Part shown: positions 6,883 to 12,641 of the stretch, piece by piece
Position numbering within the stretch: the stretch's first letter is position 1
Layout: each line of letters starts with the position of its first letter
DNA from: Endotrypanum monterogeii
Lineage: Eukaryota > Euglenozoa > Kinetoplastea > Trypanosomatida > Trypanosomatidae
Direction of reading: 5' to 3'
Length of the DNA stretch: 12,641 nucleotides
NCBI GenBank assembly: GCA_000333855.2
Contig: CM007331.1
Span: forward strand, 1-12,641
Notes under the pieces: generated by a model
Databases searched by the model: none
Seen by the model: only the letters and a program-made list of their open reading frames with translations
What the model was told of the DNA's origin: nothing
Position numbers and translations under genes: made by a program

Positions 6883-7777
6883 GCTCTGTTGCTCTGAATC
6901 ACAACACTTCAATAGATATATTTCCGCTGACCATGCAACGGGGCGGGGCTTAGCGTGTAGGGTATTCATGTGAAAATAGTATTGTTTCACTAGGCGTCTG
7001 TTTTTTTTTTTCTGCTGCTGTAGTTTGCTCCGTGAACGAAACTGGCTCCGCTCCACTTTAGTACTCGAGAGTCGTTTTTTTTTTTTTTGGTACCCCTTCA
7101 CGTCTAGAAGTTTGAAGAGAAGTTTTTTTTTTTTAAATGGGCTTGCATATTTTCCCTATTGCAGCGGATACCACAGCGTAGGCGTATGAGCATCTAGTGC
7201 CCACGCGGTGGATGAACTCGATCGCTGCCGACGGTGGCACGGGCGAGCCCCCGATGGAGTCGGGAGGTCCGTGCGGTGCATCGTTGTGTTTTTTTTTTGT
7301 TTCTTGCAGGGAAGCGGCGGGGCTGTGTTGAGGCAACTGGTTTTGTCATTGCTGGGCACGGCGCGATGGGCGTGTGAAGGAACGAGACGGAACGTACGTC
7401 CATCGTTTGGAAACATAGACAAGCCGTGGAGGGGATTGAAGCATCAGTTATCGATAAAATATAGTTGTGATCATGTGTTGGTACTCGTAAATGGAGAGTG
7501 GGAAAGAGGGACGGCGCTTATGAGAGGCTTTGGAGCCCCTAGCGTCGTGAACCCAGGATGATGCTGTCCATTTTCCTCGGCTACATGCTGAAGCAATCGG
7601 AGGGTAGAGGCTGACGTGTGATACTGTCGCTCACCGGTTAATGAACAAGTCTCTTCACGTGCAACTTTCGATGTATCTGTGCCCTCGACACACCCCTGTT
7701 TACCGTTTTGCTCAAGTTGCTTTTTGTGAATTTCATAACTGCTTTGTCGGTGTAGTTGTCCTTCAGAGTCTGCGGAG
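6883..7777. other. Long spacer with multiple T-runs; no confident gene
   Basis: About 0.9 kb between the gamma-CA stop and the acceptor region of the ABC gene. It contains T11 (7001-7011, followed by CTGCTGCTGTAG with AG at 7022-7023, a good SL-acceptor shape), T14 (7075-7088), T12 (7123-7134) and a further T-run near 7290. The 117-codon frame at 7208-7561 starts with GTG, has no nearby in-frame ATG and crosses a T-run, so I do not call it. The ATG at 7137, the first after the 7023 acceptor, opens only 14 codons. Confidence 0.5.
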
Positions 7778-7809
7778 TCCCCACATCCTCTTTTCTCAAA
7801 GAAGCTTAG
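7778..7809 (+). promoter_or_regulatory. Putative spliced-leader acceptor for the ABC ATPase gene
   Basis: The pyrimidine-rich stretch 7778-7797 (TCCCCACATCCTCTTTTCTC) is followed by AGs at 7800-7801, 7803-7804 and 7808-7809. Use of any of these would give a 5' UTR of only 4-12 bases before the ATG at 7814, which is short but tolerated in trypanosomatids. The AG at 7765-7766 (CTTCAG) is an upstream alternative. Confidence 0.5.
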
Positions 7810-7813
7810 GACA

Positions 7814-8704
7814 ATGGAGCCCATTATATCCTGCGACAACATTCACAAAACGTACCTCCTTGGTGCTGAGGGCGTGCCAGCCTTGCGTGGCTTGGATGTG
7901 GAGATCACCCCAGGCCAGTTTCTCGTTGTATACGGCACGAGCGGCGGTGGCAAGAGCACGCTCCTCAATGTGTTCGGCACAATCGACACGCCGACGAAAG
8001 GGAATCTGTTTCTTTTCGGAAAACGTGTGACAGAGCAAACACCAGACTCAGAGCTGGCATCGATACGCTGCCAGCGAATCGGGTTTGTCTTCCAGTCCTT
8101 CAACCTTATTTCTACAATGGATTCGCTCGACAACGTGTCGCTGCCGATGAAAATCAAAGGCTCACTCTCACAACACGACATCAAAAAACGTGCAAAAGAA
8201 CTTCTTGAGTTGGTTGGACTCGGTCACCGGCTGCATCACTTTCCATCCATGCTTTCTGGTGGTGAACAACAACGTGTGACGATCGCCCGCGCTCTTGCCA
8301 ATAAACCTGATGTCTTGCTCCTCGATGAACCTACCGGCGATCTGGACACTAAAAATACACTCATTATCATGAACATTCTTCTTCGGCTGAATCGTGAGCG
8401 TGACCTGACGATGGTGATGGTGACCCACGATGTGTATATGAAGCAATATGCCCACCGTGTCCTTTACATGCGAGATGGAAAACTTAACTCAGTGGAATCT
8501 ATCCCCGAAGGTGTCCGCGAGCGCGCGTGGAATGAGTTACAAGAAGACCTGCGAAAAGCGAATTCCACGGAGGAACAGAGAGTCATAGTCACCAGCGTGC
8601 AGCGTAAACCCCAGGACTACCCCACTTTTTCTGCACAGTGCCCATTGAAACTGGAGGAGGATCCGGAAATGCAGGAAATTGTGGATGTGCTTTTCGCCCT
8701 CTAA
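7814..8704 (+). CDS. Stand-alone ABC transporter ATP-binding protein, LolD/MacB type, 296 aa
   Basis: This is a complete nucleotide-binding domain: Walker A GTSGGGKST (41-49), Q-loop Q94 in FVFQSFNLI, signature LSGGEQQR (147-154), Walker B VLLLDEP with D171/E172, D-loop GDLD (175-178), and switch His205 in MVTHD. All catalytic residues are intact, so it should bind and hydrolyse ATP. The FNLI after the Q-loop and the LSGGEQQRV signature fit the LolD/MacB/FtsE group of bacterial-type ATPases, and the similar half-transporters placed in the ABCH or unclassified sets of trypanosomatids. There is no transmembrane domain, so it must pair with a separate permease, not encoded next to it. Residues about 228-296 form an acidic, helical C-terminal extension of about 65 aa beyond the usual end of a LolD-like domain. 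No targeting peptide is evident. The substrate is unknown. Confidence 0.93.
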   Translation: MEPIISCDNIHKTYLLGAEGVPALRGLDVEITPGQFLVVYGTSGGGKSTLLNVFGTIDTPTKGNLFLFGKRVTEQTPDSELASIRCQRIGFVFQSFNLISTMDSLDNVSLPMKIKGSLSQHDIKKRAKELLELVGLGHRLHHFPSMLSGGEQQRVTIARALANKPDVLLLDEPTGDLDTKNTLIIMNILLRLNRERDLTMVMVTHDVYMKQYAHRVLYMRDGKLNSVESIPEGVRERAWNELQEDLRKANSTEEQRVIVTSVQRKPQDYPTFSAQCPLKLEEDPEMQEIVDVLFAL

Positions 8705-9246
8705 ATGGGCAATGTAGAGTCCTTTTTTTTCCACGTTGTTCGGTGCTTCTTTCTCTTTCCCTATTGCATAGCCTTAGCCTACATGTGTCTTATCCTTTGC
8801 ATGATAATTTCAGTATTTTCTGTACATATTGTGGTCTATTGGTTTTCTTTTTCTGCCGCGCTTGCTTCCCAACGTGGTCCAGAAATTCTCAGCTTTTTAC
8901 GGCAGCTCTTTTTGAAACATCATATTGCAGATGCTCGCTTTCAATTAAAAAAAAAACAAGGAGTGAAAGAAAACAGCGAAGGAAGGAAAATGAAATATGT
9001 CTCTAGAGAAAGGGCTACACTTGTGTGTTACCTTTGTACCTCTTCTTTGAGTGCCGAGTGAATGGCTATGAGTTGACGGAGGAACAGATTTGCGGTCAAC
9101 GTATCTTCGCGTACCCTAAACCATCTCTGTTCCTTATCGCAACCGATTGTATCTAATGAAAAGTGGCACTTCTTTTCTCCATCAGTTATCCCTCCATATA
9201 TGTCTGGTTTTGACATATTCTTTCATTTGATGGCTCTTTAACAGGG
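8705..9246. other. 3' UTR and spacer, U-rich, with a hydrophobic ORF abutting the stop
   Basis: The ABC stop TAA (8702-8704) is followed at once by ATG (8705), which opens a 118-codon frame to 9061. Its first half is almost continuously hydrophobic (two possible membrane helices at about residues 7-48), and it begins MGN, a form compatible with N-myristoylation. The hydrophobicity is what any U-rich 3' UTR gives in a frame rich in TTT, TTC and CTT, and kinetoplastid mRNAs are monocistronic after trans-splicing, so I do not call a gene. An A9 run lies at about 8947-8955. Confidence 0.45.
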
Positions 9247-9261
9247 TCTCTTTTTCTTCAG
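9247..9261 (+). promoter_or_regulatory. Putative spliced-leader acceptor for the ZRANB3-like gene
   Basis: The uninterrupted tract TCTCTTTTTCTTC (9247-9259) is followed immediately by AG (9260-9261). Trans-splicing here would leave a 44-base leader before the ATG at 9306. The next AG, at 9273-9274, would remove the first of the two upstream ORFs. Confidence 0.6.
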
Positions 9262-9265
9262 AAGA

Positions 9266-9303
9266 ATGATTCAGAGAAGGGTATTGCAAACATAATGCCG
9301 TGA
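9266..9303 (+). promoter_or_regulatory. Two tandem upstream ORFs in the ZRANB3-like leader
   Basis: ATG at 9266 opens nine codons and ends in TAA at 9293-9295. The last A of that stop is the first base of a second ATG (9295-9297), followed by CCG and TGA (9301-9303). The main ATG is at 9306, two bases later. The start-stop arrangement is visible in the sequence. That it lowers or regulates translation is inference and depends on where the leader is spliced. Confidence 0.5.
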
Positions 9304-9305
9304 GG

Positions 9306-12206
9306 ATGGAGGCTCTGTTGCTTGTCAAAGTATGTCTTCGATGCGGGCATCCGTACGTTTTCCGCCTCTCGCGTTTCGGCTGTGTTTTTTCATGTGCTTG
9401 CGAAGAGTGTATTCATGTGCTGAAAGCGGCGGCAGCTTTCTCAGCAGCACTACGCGATCAAACGATAAGGGTACCTTTTGTTCCGTTCATCTCATCACCA
9501 TTGTGTGAGCTTACTTCTTCCATGAAGGTAGCGGTTGTGGAAGTTGACTTTCTCCAAGATCTTGTTTCTGTACACTTTGTCAATTTAAACGAAAGCGACG
9601 TAGCGCGAGTGGTGCGAAGCCTGTCCTTCGCACTTCACGAGCAGCTGGTGCGCAGCGATGCGATTCTAGTAGGCCCTGTGGCGGTGATGGACCAACTCAT
9701 TGAGGAGCTCCTCGAGTCTGCACAAGACCCCACGCTTCCTTTCTTTGTCAACCCACCTCCCCCTAGCCTGTGCAAAGCTGTGTCTGATATTCTGAACAGT
9801 GCCCTGCCCAATGCTAAAGTCGACCAGATTCCACATCTTCTTCGTGAAACTCTGAAAGCTCATCAAGTGGAGGGTGTGAGGGCAGCGCTTCGATGGGGAG
9901 GGCGCGTTCTGTTCGCAGATGATATGGGTGTTGGTAAGACGTTGCAGGCGTTGGCCACCGTGGCTGCGCTTCAAGCTTATCCACTTCTTATTGTATGTCC
10001 TTCGGCAGTGAAATTCATGTGGGCAGACGCAATTGAACAGTACCTCTACGAACAGGTACCCGTCGATGAGATTCATTTGATTCACGGCGCAAATGACGCC
10101 CTGAGCCTCGATGCGCAGCCAAAGGTTGTGTTAGTCAGTTATCATATGGCAGCTGTGCTGGAAAGGCAGTTAAGGTCTCGCAGCTGGAAGGGTCTCGTTT
10201 GCGACGAAAGCCACCTGCTTCACACAAATATTAGCGGAGTGGATGCAACTTATACTCGCGTGGTAAGCGCTATCGGGAAAGAAACTCCTTACTGTTTCTT
10301 GCTCTCTGGAACACCAGCCACCGATACCCCATTCAATCTTTTTAATCAGATTGACATGCTCCGCCCTAGCTTACTAGGGGAGTCCCGCCTCGAGTTTGCG
10401 ATGCGGTACTGCCGGCTGACCCTTTCTCCCTACTTGCAGGTTGGGGAACTGATAAGAAAGATAGAGCTCTCATCCCTTCTACGTTCTTGCTGTATGCTGC
10501 GCCGACTAAAGGAAGATGTACTGGAGCTGCCCCGAAAACGTAGGGTTGTTTTGCGGATAGCGCATCGTATGGAGCCAGACAGTGGCGCCCGCCGCGGTGG
10601 CAGCACGTCGTATCAAAAGCAGTACGCAAATAATTGGAAGGCTAACTGGCACGGTATTATGGAAGCAGTCGACCACTGTTGTAGCAAATACGACCGCGTG
10701 GTGCTTCTGGCGCACCATATCGAGCTGATCGACTCCCTCACTCAATGGGCTCGTGCTCACCGTAAGCAGGCCGTTTGCATTGACGGACGGGTGCCTGCGC
10801 AGCATCGTCAAGATCTCCTCCACACATTCCAGTCTGGCAAGGCTAAGATAGCCGTAATCGGCATAACGGCCTGCGCTGTGGGTATATCACTAACGTCCGC
10901 TCAGTGTGCTGTGTTCTGTGAGCTTCCCCCGGACGCATCGTGGATGCGGCAGGCAGAGGATCGTCTGCATCGACCTGGGCAGTGTGAGGAGGTTTTTGTC
11001 TACTACTTGCTCGGACTCCATTCGCAGTTCGACGCAGAGCTCTTTTCCCGTGTGTGCATCGGATTTTATGATGCAGAAAAATCACCGAATGAACACCTAG
11101 CGCTTTCTCAAGTGGCTCATGAAACCCACCCAACACTGCAGCTAACATACGCCCCACACGGACCAGCTCTGGACTCAGTACAACCACTTGCGGACCCCTT
11201 TCTCTTTTGTGTAAGCAAAAACACCGCCCGCATCCATGTGCGCTCGAGCAACCAATCCGGCTTTTACACCACGTTCTCCTGGCAGGATGCGCGACAGTGC
11301 GTTCAGCTCCGCCAGCATCCGGTGTGGCGGCAGCTCGGCAGTTTCCTAGACACTTTTACCTCTCTTTCACCGTTTAGTCGCCGGCAACTTGTGCTCTCTC
11401 AGGTGTGGCTGCCTGCTGTCTTCGTATGGAAAAGTCGAGGAGCGGAAGTCGATGCCTCGAAACGGTGCAGCCGCTATGCGAGGTCACAGCTTATTGGATG
11501 GGGTGTGTGGTGGGAGGTGCACCGATTGTACCTCCCCATGCGCTACTACTTCGGTCCCCTCAGCTCTACAGCCAACAGCAGATACGAAGCAGGCTGCCTG
11601 AACTGCAAAGCGAGACTTCCACAAGTCGACAGAAGTGATTGGAACTTACTCCCAGGGTTAGTTTGCCGTGTTCGTAACGGCGACCATGAACTTTTCTGCT
11701 CGGGAAAGTGTAGGCTTTCCTTCTTTATTCGGCGATCCAGTGGTGCGATTCGTCGTAGTGTGGTGGGTTTTGACAAAGGTGTTTGCACTCATTGCCATGT
11801 CGACTGTGAGGTGTTGTGCGCGTCTGTTGCGGCGGTGCCGGGGCGGCGAGAGCGCTTGGCCGCGATTGCGCAATTGCACCCGCAGCTGCTCCAATTTCCC
11901 GCTCTCTGTGAGAGAGTCGTCTCGAATCCTATTCCCGGAAACTTCTGGCACGCTGATCATGTGGTGCCAGTTTCGTGTGGTGGCGGGGAAGCTACTCTCG
12001 AGAACCTACAGACGCTGTGCGTCGTATGTCACTCTCTCAAGACCCAGCAAGATATGAAGTTATTACGGCAGCAGCGTCTTGGGTTACGACTACAAGAGCC
12101 GGTAGTCCGAACAACAGTGGAAGCTGCCTGGATTAGGAGTACGACGTCTAAAGGGTCACGTGTTACGTGGCGAAAAGTTCAGTCTGATACTGTCGAGGTC
12201 GTATAG
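9306..12206 (+). CDS. ZRANB3: SNF2 annealing helicase fused to HNH nuclease, ZRANB3-like, 966 aa
   Basis: The frame reaches back to a GTG at 9300, but the first ATG is 9306. The N-terminus has a zinc-ribbon-like Cys cluster (C10, C13, C26, C30, C32, C35). SNF2 motifs follow: I ADDMGVGKT (204-212), II DESH (300-303), III LLSGTP (332-337), V TACAVGIS (521-528) and VI QAEDRLHRPGQ (549-559). ADDMG and DESH are typical of the SMARCAL1/ZRANB3 branch of fork-remodelling translocases. FCVSKNTARIHV (634-645) probably starts the substrate-recognition region. The C-terminus carries Cys pairs (764/767, 798/802, 827/830) and then a full HNH domain: HADHVVP (882-888), GGG at 892-894, N900 in ENLQTLC, and C905/C908-H909 with K912. 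SNF2 plus this HNH arrangement is diagnostic of ZRANB3, which reverses replication forks, dissolves D-loops and makes an ATP-dependent structure-specific cut. The human protein is about 1,080 aa with an NZF ubiquitin finger and PIP/APIM motifs; I see no WxCxxC-type NZF or canonical PIP box here. Nuclear action is inferred. Confidence 0.94.
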   Translation: MEALLLVKVCLRCGHPYVFRLSRFGCVFSCACEECIHVLKAAAAFSAALRDQTIRVPFVPFISSPLCELTSSMKVAVVEVDFLQDLVSVHFVNLNESDVARVVRSLSFALHEQLVRSDAILVGPVAVMDQLIEELLESAQDPTLPFFVNPPPPSLCKAVSDILNSALPNAKVDQIPHLLRETLKAHQVEGVRAALRWGGRVLFADDMGVGKTLQALATVAALQAYPLLIVCPSAVKFMWADAIEQYLYEQVPVDEIHLIHGANDALSLDAQPKVVLVSYHMAAVLERQLRSRSWKGLVCDESHLLHTNISGVDATYTRVVSAIGKETPYCFLLSGTPATDTPFNLFNQIDMLRPSLLGESRLEFAMRYCRLTLSPYLQVGELIRKIELSSLLRSCCMLRRLKEDVLELPRKRRVVLRIAHRMEPDSGARRGGSTSYQKQYANNWKANWHGIMEAVDHCCSKYDRVVLLAHHIELIDSLTQWARAHRKQAVCIDGRVPAQHRQDLLHTFQSGKAKIAVIGITACAVGISLTSAQCAVFCELPPDASWMRQAEDRLHRPGQCEEVFVYYLLGLHSQFDAELFSRVCIGFYDAEKSPNEHLALSQVAHETHPTLQLTYAPHGPALDSVQPLADPFLFCVSKNTARIHVRSSNQSGFYTTFSWQDARQCVQLRQHPVWRQLGSFLDTFTSLSPFSRRQLVLSQVWLPAVFVWKSRGAEVDASKRCSRYARSQLIGWGVWWEVHRLYLPMRYYFGPLSSTANSRYEAGCLNCKARLPQVDRSDWNLLPGLVCRVRNGDHELFCSGKCRLSFFIRRSSGAIRRSVVGFDKGVCTHCHVDCEVLCASVAAVPGRRERLAAIAQLHPQLLQFPALCERVVSNPIPGNFWHADHVVPVSCGGGEATLENLQTLCVVCHSLKTQQDMKLLRQQRLGLRLQEPVVRTTVEAAWIRSTTSKGSRVTWRKVQSDTVEVV

Positions 12207-12537
12207 CTTGTTCTCGAAAAGTTTTCCCAATAATATATATATATATATATACATATGTTTTTTTTTTACTGCTGTGCAATATGTGTGTTTTCACGACCTC
12301 ATCAAGCGCTCTTGCTTCCGTGCTCATACTGCCAGTCCATGCGGGTATCGAATTCAACCATTACCTTTCAGTATCCAGTTTCTGAACTCGGCTGCAGAAA
12401 TATCTGTGGAGATCTGAAATGGCAACTCAGCTCTAAAGTATAAGAGGCGTAAAGGGTACCATATCATCTTTCTCCTAGAGTTTGAGTAGTGCGCACTGCA
12501 GACTCAACTGTAGCTTTCCTTGGTACTGTGCATGACG
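12207..12537. other. 3' UTR and spacer after the ZRANB3-like gene
   Basis: It contains an (AT)n microsatellite, a T9 run just after it (about 12259-12267), and a weaker pyrimidine stretch with AG near 12468-12479. Open frames here are short and cross the low-complexity DNA. No gene was seen. Confidence 0.55.
12233..12251. repeat. (AT)n dinucleotide microsatellite
   Basis: Nineteen bases of alternating A and T start 27 bases after the ZRANB3-like stop codon and are followed by ACATATG and a T-run. The repeat is self-complementary and likely to vary in length between alleles. Confidence 0.9.
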
Positions 12538-12552
12538 ATTCTCTCCCTCTAG
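12538..12552 (+). promoter_or_regulatory. Putative spliced-leader acceptor for a gene leaving the window
   Basis: The pyrimidine-rich stretch ATTCTCTCCCTCT (12538-12550) is followed by AG (12551-12552), with the first ATG 22 bases further on. Confidence 0.4.
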
Positions 12553-12574
12553 AGCTACACTAGACAAGTCTTCT

Positions 12575-12641
12575 ATGGCATGCTCTCGTCTCCACGTGCG
12601 CGCCTTTCGTCAGGACTTTTTTACCAGTTACATCACAGGAC
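12575..12641 (+). CDS. Possible 5' end of the next gene (partial, 22 codons to the edge)
   Basis: The first ATG after the acceptor-like site at 12551 opens a frame with no stop to the end of the window (MACSRLHVRAFRQDFF and onward). A second ATG at 12580, in another frame, is also open to the edge and reads MLSSPRARLSSGLF, which looks like a mitochondrial presequence. The first ATG is the default choice, but the second has the more suggestive composition. Too little is present to name a product. Confidence 0.3.
   Translation, partial: MACSRLHVRAFRQDFFTSYITG

Noticed and set aside
7208..7561. 117-codon + frame between the gamma-CA and ABC genes
   Set aside because: It starts with GTG, has no ATG until near its end, and crosses a T-run. 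Kinetoplastids initiate at ATG.
9300..9305. Upstream extension of the ZRANB3-like protein to 9300
   Set aside because: The codon at 9300 is GTG. The first in-frame ATG is 9306.

Overview
The window begins with about 158 bases of (CCCTAA)n, so base 1 is at or very near a chromosome end, with the TTAGGG strand running out to the left. All convincing genes lie on the + strand and point away from the telomere. They have no introns and are separated by T- and C-rich tracts ending in AG, the usual spliced-leader (SL) acceptor layout of kinetoplastids. One product carries an N-terminal motif that I know from many trypanosomatid proteins. The best reading is the telomeric end of a trypanosomatid chromosome carrying one inward-directed polycistronic unit. 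The genus cannot be fixed from the sequence alone, and no SL RNA, rRNA or tRNA gene was recognised.

Layout. 1-158: telomere with two variant units. 159-about 2500: subtelomeric DNA without a convincing gene, containing several small inverted repeats. 2508-2795: a textbook SL acceptor followed by an 80-codon ORF of unknown status. 3027-3887: a 286-aa coiled-coil protein with the kinetoplastid N-terminal motif. 4262-5203: a probable decayed gene, one reading frame with eight internal stops, tentatively resembling the C-terminal part of a USP7/UBP12-type deubiquitinase. 5204-5958: no clear gene. 5959-6882: a mitochondrial gamma-carbonic-anhydrase-like left-handed beta-helix protein lacking the zinc-ligand histidines. 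6883-7813: a long spacer with T11, T14 and T12 runs. 7814-8704: a stand-alone ABC ATPase of the LolD/MacB type. 8705-9305: a U-rich spacer, including two tiny upstream ORFs just before the next gene. 9306-12206: a 966-aa SNF2 annealing-helicase/HNH-nuclease protein, the kinetoplastid counterpart of ZRANB3. 12207-12641: an (AT)n microsatellite and, at the very end, an SL-acceptor-like site followed by an ATG open to the edge.

The genes do not form a functional pathway: mitochondrial respiratory assembly, membrane transport and replication-fork repair are mixed, as is normal in kinetoplastid polycistronic units. The most informative points are the ZRANB3-type helicase-nuclease with a Cys-rich N-terminus in place of the usual internal NZF finger, the non-catalytic gamma-CA, the decayed deubiquitinase-like gene, and how close conserved genes lie to the telomere, with no surface-antigen genes between. 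Two start codons deserve care: the long ORFs at 3006 and 9300 begin with TTG and GTG, and the first ATGs, at 3027 and 9306, are the likely true starts.
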